Below, piece by piece: positions 1 to 6,781 of a stretch of DNA of 35,118 nucleotides. The DNA is from Novosphingobium sp. Chol11 (lineage in GTDB: Bacteria; Pseudomonadota; Alphaproteobacteria; Sphingomonadales; Sphingomonadaceae), in NCBI RefSeq assembly GCF_945870625.1, contig NZ_CAMBTS010000020.1, positions 1-35,118 of the forward strand. The letters run 5' to 3'. A model generated the notes under the pieces. That model did no database searches. It saw nothing but the letters and a program-made list of their open reading frames with translations, and had not been told where the DNA came from. A program made the translations under genes and the position numbers. The stretch's first letter is position 1. Each line of letters begins with the position of its first letter.

Positions 1-75
1 GCCAAGCGCCCCAGCGGCATGGCCTGCAAGCTGCTCGCCGTGGTGCAAAAGAATGGGTTGCAGGTTTTGGTTTGA
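1..75 (+). CDS. C-terminal tail of an unidentified protein (partial)
   Basis: An open frame runs in from the left edge and stops with TGA at 73-75, giving 24 residues that end GLQVLV. The first 14 or so codons nearly all end in G or C, as in real genes of this genome, so I take it as the end of a gene on the plus strand. Too little remains to name a family. It converges on the SecB-like gene that ends at 177. Confidence 0.4.
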   Translation, partial: AKRPSGMACKLLAVVQKNGLQVLV

Positions 76-176
76 GGGGAGTGACGCTGGAGTTGGGGGG
101 TGTCCCATCTGTCTCCGTAACCGAGGGGCGAATGTAGATTATTAATCCATCACCCGCCCTTCCCGGTATATAGTAG

Positions 177-719
177 CTATTCCTGCTCGATGGTCGCAGC
201 TGCCGCGTCCTCGGAACGTTTTTTTGGAGGAATATGCGCGGTCGAAGCAATTGCAGGAAGCGGTGGCAACGTGATTCCAGCGCCCCAAGCCAACTGTGCA
301 ACGTGAGCTCGGAAATAAGGATACGCGGCAAAGACGCCTACATTCCGACAAAATCCGCGAGCCGCCTCCTCCGCGGCCAACGTCGGAACACTGTAAATCA
401 CAACATACTCTGCTTCACATTTGAGGAGCTTGGTACGCCCACGCTTGCCATAAACATGATAATTAAAAATCGCCGCGACTGTCGGATCTCCATGCTTAAA
501 AAAGCACGAAACAACCTCTCTTCCGAAAGACAAATTGGTTTCATCTTGAACCGACGAAAACTCCGGCTCTGCGACAAAATTTGATTTGAGAAGTCTAATC
601 TCAACAAGCTGGGCGGACAAAGCGACTTCGTTATATTCGGCAGTCTTAAACCCACCGCTCTTACCGGGTGATTTGGGGGCGGAAGAAATATCACTGGCCA
701 ACGGCTTTTTCTTAGGCAT
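177..719 (-). CDS. SecB-like chaperone of a putative toxin-antitoxin-chaperone module
   Basis: A 180-residue protein that resembles SecB, the tetrameric cytosolic export chaperone. The central part has alternating beta-strand character (VAAIFNYHVYGKRGRTK, then AEYVVIYSVP). It is followed by a SecB-type helix signature, FAAYPYFRAHVAQLAWGAGI, and a Leu/Pro-rich end (TLPPLPAI), matching the FPYaRe...PpL.L pattern of the family. The N-terminus is a Lys/Pro/Ser-rich tail. I start it at ATG 719, with GAGG about 10 nt upstream; this overlaps the antitoxin stop by 8 nt. It is the third gene after a toxin-like and an HTH gene, the order known for TAC modules such as Rv1955-Rv1957 of M. tuberculosis. 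There a solitary SecB-like protein stabilises the antitoxin. A general SecB is the alternative, but its position argues for a dedicated role. Confidence 0.7.
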   Translation of the reverse strand: MPKKKPLASDISSAPKSPGKSGGFKTAEYNEVALSAQLVEIRLLKSNFVAEPEFSSVQDETNLSFGREVVSCFFKHGDPTVAAIFNYHVYGKRGRTKLLKCEAEYVVIYSVPTLAAEEAARGFCRNVGVFAAYPYFRAHVAQLAWGAGITLPPLPAIASTAHIPPKKRSEDAAAATIEQE

Positions 720-1185
720 ATGCGGCCATCCTCGGCGCGTTTTGAGTTCTCTGCGCATGATCGGTCAATGCCGCCGACAGCCGTCGATCAGGTTTCTCTG
801 TCGTGATCTGACGCCAATCAACATCGTCGTCGTTCGCAACGCCCATGTTCCACCCACTGGAGCTTTTAAACTCAATTTCTGCAAACAGTTGATGGCATTC
901 GGCACCTTCTCTGTTCACGGTAGTAAATTGTGCGCTCAAAAGATTGATCTCCGGCACTTCCCCAAGCGCATGGACTGCTCTTGCAAGGAGGCGGATCGTG
1001 AAGTTCTTGCATTCATCAGAAAAAATCTGACTCACCCGAGCGCGCGATACGCCCATGGCCTTCGCGAGCTGAGACCGATTAATTCCTTTTTCAACCATAA
1101 GCTGATGAAGGAAAGACTGGACATCGACCACGAATGCCTCTTCGGCAAACGTGACAGTGTCGCTGGTCACCTGAGGATCGATCAT
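712..1185 (-). CDS. XRE/HigA-type antitoxin with extended C-terminus (TAC antitoxin)
   Basis: A 157-residue DNA-binding protein. Residues about 30-75 form an XRE helix-turn-helix (INRSQLAKAMGVSRARVSQI is the turn region). In this family it acts as antitoxin and autorepressor. After the HTH there is a tail of about 80 residues with no recognisable DNA-binding domain, containing an acidic/Trp patch (DDDVDWRQ). In TAC modules the antitoxin carries a C-terminal chaperone-addiction segment that the SecB-like partner binds, and this tail is the natural candidate. ATG 1185 is preceded by GGGAG at 9 nt; an in-frame TTG at 1191 would be too close to it. The gene overlaps the toxin frame by 95 nt and the chaperone by 8 nt, so translation of all three is probably coupled. 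Confidence 0.75.
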   Translation of the reverse strand: MIDPQVTSDTVTFAEEAFVVDVQSFLHQLMVEKGINRSQLAKAMGVSRARVSQIFSDECKNFTIRLLARAVHALGEVPEINLLSAQFTTVNREGAECHQLFAEIEFKSSSGWNMGVANDDDVDWRQITTEKPDRRLSAALTDHAQRTQNAPRMAAYA

Positions 1186-1582
1186 CTTCAAATTCTCCCG
1201 AAAAGATCATCGGACTTGCTTTTCGCGCCTTGAAGAATATTCTTATCAGCCTTATTTTTTTTGTAGGGTCGATGATCACAATAAAAAAGGTTTTAAGGTT
1301 TTTGAATTTTATTTCAAATCCATAAAGTCTAACATTGAATGCTTTAAAGGCTTCAATGCGAATTCCGCCAGTTGAACGCCCTTCGTTTCTATTCATCATT
1401 TCTGGCGTCAGTGGTCGTCCTTCACACCATAGCTCCATGATCCGTTTAAAGCGGTCTTGTTGGCGCTGCTCCAACTCGGAGAACTCTGCCAAGACCGTGC
1501 TGACAATCGCGACCCGTGCACCATCGCATCGGACCACGCAGGTACAGCCAATGCGTTCAAGGTCACTGTCAGAATCGCTCAT
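1091..1582 (-). CDS. RelE/HigB-like toxin of the TAC module
   Basis: A 163-residue frame whose first 120 or so residues look like a RelE/HigB-type mRNA-interferase toxin. A helical segment (LEQRQQDRFKRIMELW) is followed by beta strands with basic and aromatic residues (FNVRLYGFEIKF, then TFFIVIIDPTKKIRLIRIFF). The D-P-x-K-K turn is a pattern I recall from toxins that precede TAC-type antitoxins. The last 45 residues are basic, Cys/Arg-rich and overlap the antitoxin in another frame, so the folded toxin may end near residue 120. The start ATG 1582 has AGGAG only 1-2 nt upstream, which is too close to work normally. The nuclease assignment rests on pattern and context, not on an identified catalytic residue. 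Confidence 0.65.
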   Translation of the reverse strand: MSDSDSDLERIGCTCVVRCDGARVAIVSTVLAEFSELEQRQQDRFKRIMELWCEGRPLTPEMMNRNEGRSTGGIRIEAFKAFNVRLYGFEIKFKNLKTFFIVIIDPTKKIRLIRIFFKARKASPMIFSGEFEDDRSSGDQRHCHVCRRGIRGRCPVFPSSAYG

Positions 1583-1879
1583 ACTCCTAGAGAGTTAAGA
1601 GTACTCTAAACAGAATGCAACATGAATGGTTCCACAATGGCCACTTTTGCAGGCCAGCCGTACGTGCGACCGGTGCTGCGCGGCTGATAGCGGACACAAC
1701 GGAACCATGGCAGAATTTAGGCTAGCTGCTAGCGTTTAAAACAGTTTCCTGCTGAAACAACGAGCGACCAGCGTTCAATATGAGAGATGCAGGGCAGGCT
1801 CGCTCGCGAAGCATTTGAGCCCGAACTTTAGGTCATTCAAAGGGCCATGCACACCAAACATCCAATAAATCGGGAGGCT
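1583..1879. other. Intergenic stretch without a recognisable gene
   Basis: Apart from the TAC promoter at its left end, this stretch of just under 300 bp shows no credible coding frame, RNA or insertion-sequence end. It contains GCTAGC twice in succession (about 1723-1735) and a widely spaced 8-bp inverted repeat (ATGGTTCC at 1625-1632 and its complement at 1701-1708). Neither has an assignable role. It separates the TAC operon from the displaced mfd fragment. Confidence 0.5.
1592..1620 (-). promoter_or_regulatory. Putative promoter and operator of the TAC operon
   Basis: On the minus strand TTGCAT (1620-1615) and TAACTC (1597-1592) are 17 bp apart. An imperfect 16-bp palindrome at 1595-1610, with the perfect core AGAGTACTCT at 1598-1607, covers most of the spacer and part of the -10. 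This is where an HTH antitoxin would repress its own operon. The -10 match is weak. Confidence 0.45.
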
Positions 1880-2111
1880 TCAAGCCGCCCGCTTCTCCGC
1901 CCGCCGGGCAATCGCGCTCAGCCCCTTGGTCAGCTGCACCAGCCCGTTGAGCCGCGCTTCGGGAGTGCTCCAGGCGCGGTTGATGACGAGCTTGTTGTCG
2001 GGGCGCAGGCGGGCGGTGCCGTTGAAGCGTTCGACGTAGGCGATGAGGCCGAGGGGGTCGGGGAAGTCGTCCTTGTGGAAGGAGACGAGCGCGCCTTTGA
2101 GGCCGACGTCG
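1872..2111 (-). repeat. Direct repeat copy A (mfd 3' end)
   Basis: The left copy of a 240-bp direct repeat, 95 percent identical and ungapped against copy B. Homology starts about 8 bp beyond the mfd stop (GGGAGG) and ends at GACGTCG (2105-2111), after which the two flanks are unrelated. Confidence 0.95.
1880..2111 (-). pseudogene. Displaced duplicate of the mfd 3' end
   Basis: This stretch encodes the last 75-odd residues of Mfd (from VGLKGALVSFHKDD to the stop), identical in protein sequence to the C-terminus of the intact mfd at 2910-6410. At DNA level 1872-2111 matches 2902-3141 with no indels and 12 mismatches in 240 bp. The 11 mismatches inside the coding part are all synonymous. The frame continues upstream for a few codons into unrelated sequence, so no promoter or helicase domain is attached and it is not expected to make a working protein. 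The synonymous-only divergence shows it evolved as part of a functional mfd before it was cut off. Confidence 0.9.
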
Positions 2112-2147
2112 GAGTTTCGGTGACAAGCACAATAATCCCGACTCAAT

Positions 2148-2501
2148 TCAACCAATCTCCCCCACACCCGTCAGCGTAAACGGCCCCGTTCCCGGCAGTT
2201 CCACGCGCAGTTCCAGCGTGCCGCCGGCGGCTTCGACGAAGCGGCGCAGGGTGGAGAGGTAGAGGTCGGTCTGCTTTTCGATCTTGACGACCGAGGGTTG
2301 CTTGATGCCGAGGCTCTGGGCGATCTGTTGCTGGCTGCGCTGAGCGAGTTTGCGCAGGGCTTTCAGGCCTTCGACTTCGGCGTGAAGCTGTGCAGAACGC
2401 TCGGCAATGCGCGCCTGACTTTCGGGCGACATTGCAGCAATCACTTCGTCGAGCGTGCGGCCAAGAACGCTGGCTGCAGCAGGCTTTTCCTTGGTGGCCA
2501 T
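2148..2501 (-). CDS. XRE-family antitoxin (HigA-type)
   Basis: A 117-residue antitoxin. Residues about 45-95 form an XRE helix-turn-helix (QQQIAQSLGIKQPSVVKIEK), preceded by a helical stretch (LKALRKLAQRS). The C-terminus, GGTLELRVELPG, is typical of HigA-like antitoxins paired with the RelE-like toxin type seen upstream. It should bind the toxin and repress the operon. ATG 2501 is preceded by AAAGGGA about 9-10 nt upstream. The toxin stop lies at 2504-2506, so the genes are 2 nt apart and surely cotranscribed. The module lies between two copies of the mfd 3' end, which marks it as acquired. Confidence 0.9.
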   Translation of the reverse strand: MATKEKPAAASVLGRTLDEVIAAMSPESQARIAERSAQLHAEVEGLKALRKLAQRSQQQIAQSLGIKQPSVVKIEKQTDLYLSTLRRFVEAAGGTLELRVELPGTGPFTLTGVGEIG

Positions 2502-2503
2502 GA

Positions 2504-2860
2504 TCAATTTCCCTTTGTTACTGCGAGATGCGCGTCGAAACGAGCGTCAGCCTTTGCAATCAACACTTTGTAGAATCGGCTTTGCGCCACACCAGCCTTG
2601 TCACCGGCCACCAGCAGGATCGCCTTGCGCTCTGGATCGAAGGCAAAGGCAGCGCGCCACACGCCATCATTCGCTCTGAACCGCAGTTCCTTCATGTTCG
2701 CATGCTTCGACCCGGCAAGAGTATCGGCATGTGGCCGCCCCAGCATAGGGCCTTGCGAGGCGAGCAAGGTTGCCGCGGCGGCGAGTGATTCTCTGACGCC
2801 AAGCGGCAGATTGGCGAACTCCGCCTCAAACGCGGTATGGAAGGCAACGAGCCAAGTCAT
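2504..2860 (-). CDS. RelE/HigB-family toxin
   Basis: A 118-residue toxin of the RelE/ParE superfamily, in the subgroup whose hallmark runs GRPHADTLAGSKHANMKELR, then WRAAFAFDPERKAILLVAGD, then RFYKVLIAKADARFDAHL. Members cleave mRNA on the ribosome or otherwise arrest growth, and are neutralised by the following XRE gene. All those blocks are present and the length is normal, so it looks intact. The toxin-first order matches higBA. ATG 2860 directly abuts an inverted repeat at 2861-2880 and has no Shine-Dalgarno sequence, so the mRNA may be leaderless. Confidence 0.9.
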   Translation of the reverse strand: MTWLVAFHTAFEAEFANLPLGVRESLAAAATLLASQGPMLGRPHADTLAGSKHANMKELRFRANDGVWRAAFAFDPERKAILLVAGDKAGVAQSRFYKVLIAKADARFDAHLAVTKGN

Positions 2861-2895
2861 ATATAGCTTTTATGCTATATTTCTATGAAGTGCAA
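2861..2895 (-). promoter_or_regulatory. Promoter and operator of the higBA-type module
   Basis: On the minus strand TTGCAC (2895-2890) and TAAAAG (2872-2867) are separated by 17 bp. A perfect 7-bp inverted repeat, ATATAGC-6 nt-GCTATAT (2861-2880), covers the -10, the expected place for the antitoxin to bind. The predicted transcription start falls on or next to the toxin ATG at 2860. Confidence 0.65.
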
Positions 2896-2901
2896 TAGGC
2901 A

Positions 2902-3141
2902 GGGAGGTTTCAAGCCGCCCGCTTCTCCGCGCGCCGTGCAATCGCGCTTAGCCCCTTGGTCAGCTGCACCAGCCCGTTGAGACGCGCTTCCGGCGTGCTC
3001 CAGGCGCGGTTGATGACGAGTTTGTTATCCGGGCGGAGGCGGGCGGTGCCGTTGAAGCGTTCGACGTAGGCGATGAGGCCGAGGGGGTCGGGGAAGTCGT
3101 CCTTGTGGAACGAGACGAGCGCGCCTTTGAGGCCGACGTCG
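2902..3141 (-). repeat. Direct repeat copy B (3' end of intact mfd)
   Basis: The right copy of the 240-bp direct repeat, forming the true 3' end of mfd. Offset from copy A is exactly 1030 bp. The two copies bracket the higBA-type module. Confidence 0.95.
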
Positions 3142-6100
3142 ATCTTGGCGATGTTGGCCTCGATGGCCTGGCGCTTGATCTCGATCAGGCGCAGCAGGTT
3201 TTGCGTCGGGCCGGGGAGCGGGCCGAAGCGGTCGATCATTTCGGCGGCGAGGGCTTCGACCGCATCCGGCCCTTCGGCGTCGTTCATGCGCCGGTAGAGC
3301 GCCATGCGCACGGCGAGATCGGGCACGTAGTCTTCGGGGATCATGATCGGCGCATCGAGCGTGATCTGCGGGCTCAAGGCGTCGTGCGTCTTGGCAATGG
3401 TGAAATCGCTGGCTTTGGCAGCGAGGATCGCGTCTTCGAGCATGGATTGGTAAAGCTCGAAGCCGACTTCGCGGACGTGGCCGGATTGCTCGTCGCCAAG
3501 GAGGTTGCCCGCGCCGCGGATGTCGAGATCGTGGCTGGCAAGCTGGAACCCGGCACCCAAGGAGTCGAGGTCGCTCAAAACCTTGAGGCGCTTTTCGGCG
3601 ATTTCGGTGAGCGCCTGATTTTCAGGATAGGTGAGGTAGGCATAGGCGCGCAGCTTGCCGCGCCCGACGCGGCCGCGCAGCTGGTAAAGCTGGGCGAGGC
3701 CGAAGCGGTCGGCGCGGTGGAGCACGATGGTGTTGGCGCTGGGGATATCGAGGCCGGATTCGACGATGGTGGTGGAGAGCAGGACCTCGTATTTCTTTTC
3801 GTAAAACGCGCCCATGCGCTCTTCGACTTCGGTCGGGCTCATCTGGCCATGTGCGGAAACGGCGCGGATTTCGGGGACGTTGGCGCGCAGCCATTCCTCG
3901 ACATCGGGCATATCGGCGATGCGGGGGACGACGATGAAGCTTTGCCCGCCGCGCTGGTGCTCGCGCATCAGGGCCTCGCGCATCACCATGTCGTCCCACG
4001 GCATGACATACGTGCGCACGGCGAGGCGGTCGACCGGCGGGGTCTGGATGGTGGAAAGCTCGCGCAGGCCGGACATTGCCATCTGGAGCGTGCGCGGGAT
4101 TGGGGTGGCGGTGAGGGTGAGGACGTGGACGTCGGTCTTGAGCTCCTTGAGCTTTTCCTTGTGCGTCACGCCGAAGCGCTGCTCTTCATCGACAATGACA
4201 AGGCCGAGGCGCTTGAACTCGATGGTTTTGGAGAGGAGCGCGTGGGTGCCGATGACGACGTCCATCGTGCCATCGGCGAGGCGGGCGCGGGTTTCGGTGG
4301 CTTCCTTGGGCGGGACGAGGCGCGAGAGGCGGCCGATATTGATGGGGAAGCCTGAAAAGCGCTCAACGAAGTTGCTGCAGTGCTGGCGGGCGAGGAGGGT
4401 GGTGGGAGCGATCACCGCGACCTGCTTGCCCGCCATGGCCGCGACGAACGCGGCGCGCAGCGCGACCTCGGTCTTGCCGAAGCCGACATCGCCGCAGACG
4501 AGCCGGTCCATCGGCTTGCCGCCCGCCATATCGAGCAGCACATCATCGATGGCGCGCTCCTGATCCTCGGTCTCCTGCCACGGGAAGCGATCGACGAACG
4601 GGCCATAGCTGGCGGGATCGACTTCCATCACATCGGCCTCGCGCAGCGCGCGCAGCGCGGCGGTGGCCATGAGTTGCCCGGCCATTTCGAGGATGCGCTC
4701 GCGCATGCGGGCTTTGCGCCGCTGCCATGCCTCGCCCCCAAGTTTGTCGAGCTGCACGCCGTCGCTGTCGCTGCCGTAGCGCGAGAGGACGTCGAGGTTC
4801 TCGACCGGGATATAGAGCTTGTCGCCGCCTGCGTATTCCAGTTGGACGCAATCGTGCGGACTGGCACCGACAATGGTGGGGACAAGGCCGATGTAGCGGC
4901 CAATGCCGTGTTCCATGTGCACGACAAGATCGCCAGGGCCTAGTGCGGCAAGCTCGGCAAGGAAAGCGTCGGCGTCCTTGCGCTTGCGCTTGCGGCGCAC
5001 GAGCCGGTCGCCGAGGATGTCCTGCTCGGTAAGCACTTCGAAATCGGCGGCGGCAAAGCCCTGTTCGAGTGGGAGGACTACCGCGACCGGCTTGCCCTTG
5101 GCGGCAAGGCCGAGTGCTTCCTGCCAACTCTCGGCAAAGATAGGAGCGGACTTGCCCGCGTCGCCCAGCAGCGAGGCGAGGCGCGCGCGTGATCCTGCGG
5201 TGTAGGCCGCGACGATGGGTTTGAGCCCGCGCGTGCCGAGCGCGGCAAGGTGCTTGGCGGCGGCCTCGTAGATATTCGCGCCTTGTGCGCGTTCAGGGCT
5301 GAAATCGCGGGCGCTGGTAAAGCCAAAATCGAGGACGCGCGCGCCAGGAGGCTCGGCAAACAAGGTCATGCGGTGGACCGGCCAGCCCGCCAGCGCCCGC
5401 TCGAATTCATCGCTGGCGAGATAGAGCGCGCTTTCGGGGAGCGGGCGATAGCTGCCGGGCGAGCGGGCGGCGCTGTCTGTCCGCGCCTGATGATAGTCGG
5501 TAATGTCGGAGAGGCGGGTTTCGGCGGCCTTGGCGGCGGCGGCATCGATCAGCACGAGATCGTGCTCGCCTAGATGGTCTAGCAACGTAACCAGCCGGTC
5601 TTCGAACAGAGGCAGCCAGTGCTCCATGCCCGCCAGCCGCCGCCCGTCGCTAACCGCCTGATAGAGCGGATCGCTGGTGGCATTGGCGCCGAATCGCTCA
5701 CGGTAGCGGGTGCGGAAGCGCTTGATCGAGTCTTCATCGAGCAAGGCTTCGCAGGCGGGGAGCAGGAGGTGCGTTTCCACCGGTTGTACCGAGCGCTGGG
5801 TGGTGGGATCGAACAAGCGCAGCGTTTCAAGCTCGTCGCCGAAGAAATCGAGCCTGAGGCCGTGATCGAGCCCGCTGGGATAGAGATCGAACACCGAGCC
5901 GCGCACGGCATATTCGCCCTTGTCGATCACTGTATCGGTGCGGGCATAGCCCTGACGCTGGAGCAGCGCGATCAGGCTCTCGCGGCCGATTTCCATGCCG
6001 GGCGAGAGCAGGCGAACCGATTCGCGGATGCGGAACGGAGTAAGCGTGCGCTGGAGCACAGCGTTGATCGTAGTGACCAGCAGTTGCGGCTCATCGCGTT

Positions 6101-6410
6101 TTTGCTGAAGGCGCTGGAGCGCGTAGAGTCGCTGCGCGCTTACGGTGAGGGCGGGGGAGGCGCGGTCGAATGGCAGGCAATCCCACGCCGGAAATTCGAT
6201 GACATCAAGCTCGGGCGCTAAGAACGCGGCGCTTTCGCTGATCGCGCGCATCGCGCTTTCGTCCGCCGCGATGAACACCGCGCGGCCCTTTGCAGCTCTG
6301 GCCCCTGCGGCGCGCGCAAGATCGGCGAGCACCAGCGGCTGCGCGCCGCGCGCCACCGACGATAGCGTCAGCGGGCCGGTGGCCGAAAGAATGCGGTCAA
6401 GATCAGGCAT
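2910..6410 (-). CDS. mfd: Transcription-repair coupling factor Mfd
   Basis: A full-length 1166-residue translocase that removes RNA polymerase stalled at DNA lesions and recruits UvrA. In order: a UvrB-like N-terminal part (about 1-350); the RNA-polymerase-interacting CarD-like domain (LGPGDLVVHMEHGIGRYIGL, near 490); RecG-like helicase lobes with Walker A GDVGFGKTEVALRAAF (near 650) and the DEEQRFG box; TATPIPRTLQMAMSG; the RGRVGRGKLRAYAYLTY motif; and a C-terminal TRCF domain. It lies 24 nt after sdhE on the same strand, with recG divergent further up, a common alphaproteobacterial neighbourhood. Its last 232 bp are duplicated at 1880-2111, but this copy is complete. Confidence 0.98.
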   Translation of the reverse strand: MPDLDRILSATGPLTLSSVARGAQPLVLADLARAAGARAAKGRAVFIAADESAMRAISESAAFLAPELDVIEFPAWDCLPFDRASPALTVSAQRLYALQRLQQKRDEPQLLVTTINAVLQRTLTPFRIRESVRLLSPGMEIGRESLIALLQRQGYARTDTVIDKGEYAVRGSVFDLYPSGLDHGLRLDFFGDELETLRLFDPTTQRSVQPVETHLLLPACEALLDEDSIKRFRTRYRERFGANATSDPLYQAVSDGRRLAGMEHWLPLFEDRLVTLLDHLGEHDLVLIDAAAAKAAETRLSDITDYHQARTDSAARSPGSYRPLPESALYLASDEFERALAGWPVHRMTLFAEPPGARVLDFGFTSARDFSPERAQGANIYEAAAKHLAALGTRGLKPIVAAYTAGSRARLASLLGDAGKSAPIFAESWQEALGLAAKGKPVAVVLPLEQGFAAADFEVLTEQDILGDRLVRRKRKRKDADAFLAELAALGPGDLVVHMEHGIGRYIGLVPTIVGASPHDCVQLEYAGGDKLYIPVENLDVLSRYGSDSDGVQLDKLGGEAWQRRKARMRERILEMAGQLMATAALRALREADVMEVDPASYGPFVDRFPWQETEDQERAIDDVLLDMAGGKPMDRLVCGDVGFGKTEVALRAAFVAAMAGKQVAVIAPTTLLARQHCSNFVERFSGFPINIGRLSRLVPPKEATETRARLADGTMDVVIGTHALLSKTIEFKRLGLVIVDEEQRFGVTHKEKLKELKTDVHVLTLTATPIPRTLQMAMSGLRELSTIQTPPVDRLAVRTYVMPWDDMVMREALMREHQRGGQSFIVVPRIADMPDVEEWLRANVPEIRAVSAHGQMSPTEVEERMGAFYEKKYEVLLSTTIVESGLDIPSANTIVLHRADRFGLAQLYQLRGRVGRGKLRAYAYLTYPENQALTEIAEKRLKVLSDLDSLGAGFQLASHDLDIRGAGNLLGDEQSGHVREVGFELYQSMLEDAILAAKASDFTIAKTHDALSPQITLDAPIMIPEDYVPDLAVRMALYRRMNDAEGPDAVEALAAEMIDRFGPLPGPTQNLLRLIEIKRQAIEANIAKIDVGLKGALVSFHKDDFPDPLGLIAYVERFNGTARLRPDNKLVINRAWSTPEARLNGLVQLTKGLSAIARRAEKRAA

Positions 6411-6434
6411 GGGGCGAGGAATTGGCTTTTCGGG

Positions 6435-6716
6435 TCAGCGCGGAATGTCGACGTAGTCTAGCAGGCGCATCACGTCCATCTGCGGTCCGGCGTACATGCC
6501 CGGCACTTCCAATGTGCCCAGCGCCCAAGCCATGATCTCGACATCGTCTTCATCGACCAAACGTTCGAACCACGCCATTTCGGCTTCGCCCCACGCAGCG
6601 TGGTAGCGATCGAAAAAGCAGCCGATCATGTAGTCCGCCTCGCGCGTGCCGCGATGCCACGCGCGGAAGCGGGCGCGGGCGAGGCGGGCAGGGTCGAGAG
6701 GGACGGGGTTGGTCAT
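6435..6716 (-). CDS. sdhE: Succinate dehydrogenase assembly factor SdhE (FAD assembly factor)
   Basis: A 93-residue protein of the SdhE/Sdh5 (DUF339) family, which promotes covalent attachment of FAD to the SdhA flavoprotein in the cytoplasm. The signature R-G-T-R-E-A-D (RAWHRGTREADYMIGCFF) near residues 17-34 contains the family's RGxxE motif. The rest (EMAWFERLVDEDDVEIMAW) matches the small helical fold. I start it at ATG 6716 (MTNPVPLDP); an upstream extension of the frame is Arg/Pro-rich and unlike the family. It lies between the host-attachment gene and mfd, all on minus. Confidence 0.93.
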   Translation of the reverse strand: MTNPVPLDPARLARARFRAWHRGTREADYMIGCFFDRYHAAWGEAEMAWFERLVDEDDVEIMAWALGTLEVPGMYAGPQMDVMRLLDYVDIPR

Positions 6717-6781
6717 TCCCGTGCCGATAGAACCAAACGCGCCTTGTCGGCAAGACCATAGCCTGCCCATAGAGGCAGGGT

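Noticed and set aside
1625..1708. Inverted repeat ATGGTTCC as insertion-sequence ends
   Set aside because: Only 8 bp long, no target duplication and no transposase frame between the arms; chance is adequate.
1880..2167. Possible small gene containing the Mfd C-terminus
   Set aside because: The frame starts in unrelated sequence just upstream of the duplicated mfd end, with no ribosome site, and the piece lacks every helicase motif. It is better treated as a displaced gene fragment.
1..2900. Complete integrative element or genomic island with integrase and att sites
   Set aside because: No integrase, transposase or excisionase is visible, and the left boundary lies outside the window. Only the mfd duplication and two toxin modules support acquisition.
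3105..4355. Long open frame of over 400 codons antisense to mfd
   Set aside because: It mirrors the codon pattern of mfd on the other strand, is rich in Asp/Gly/His/Ala repeats without motifs, and mfd itself is beyond doubt. Similar antisense frames over the bkd genes (14058-15269) and over fba/thiE (24307-25749) were rejected for the same reason.
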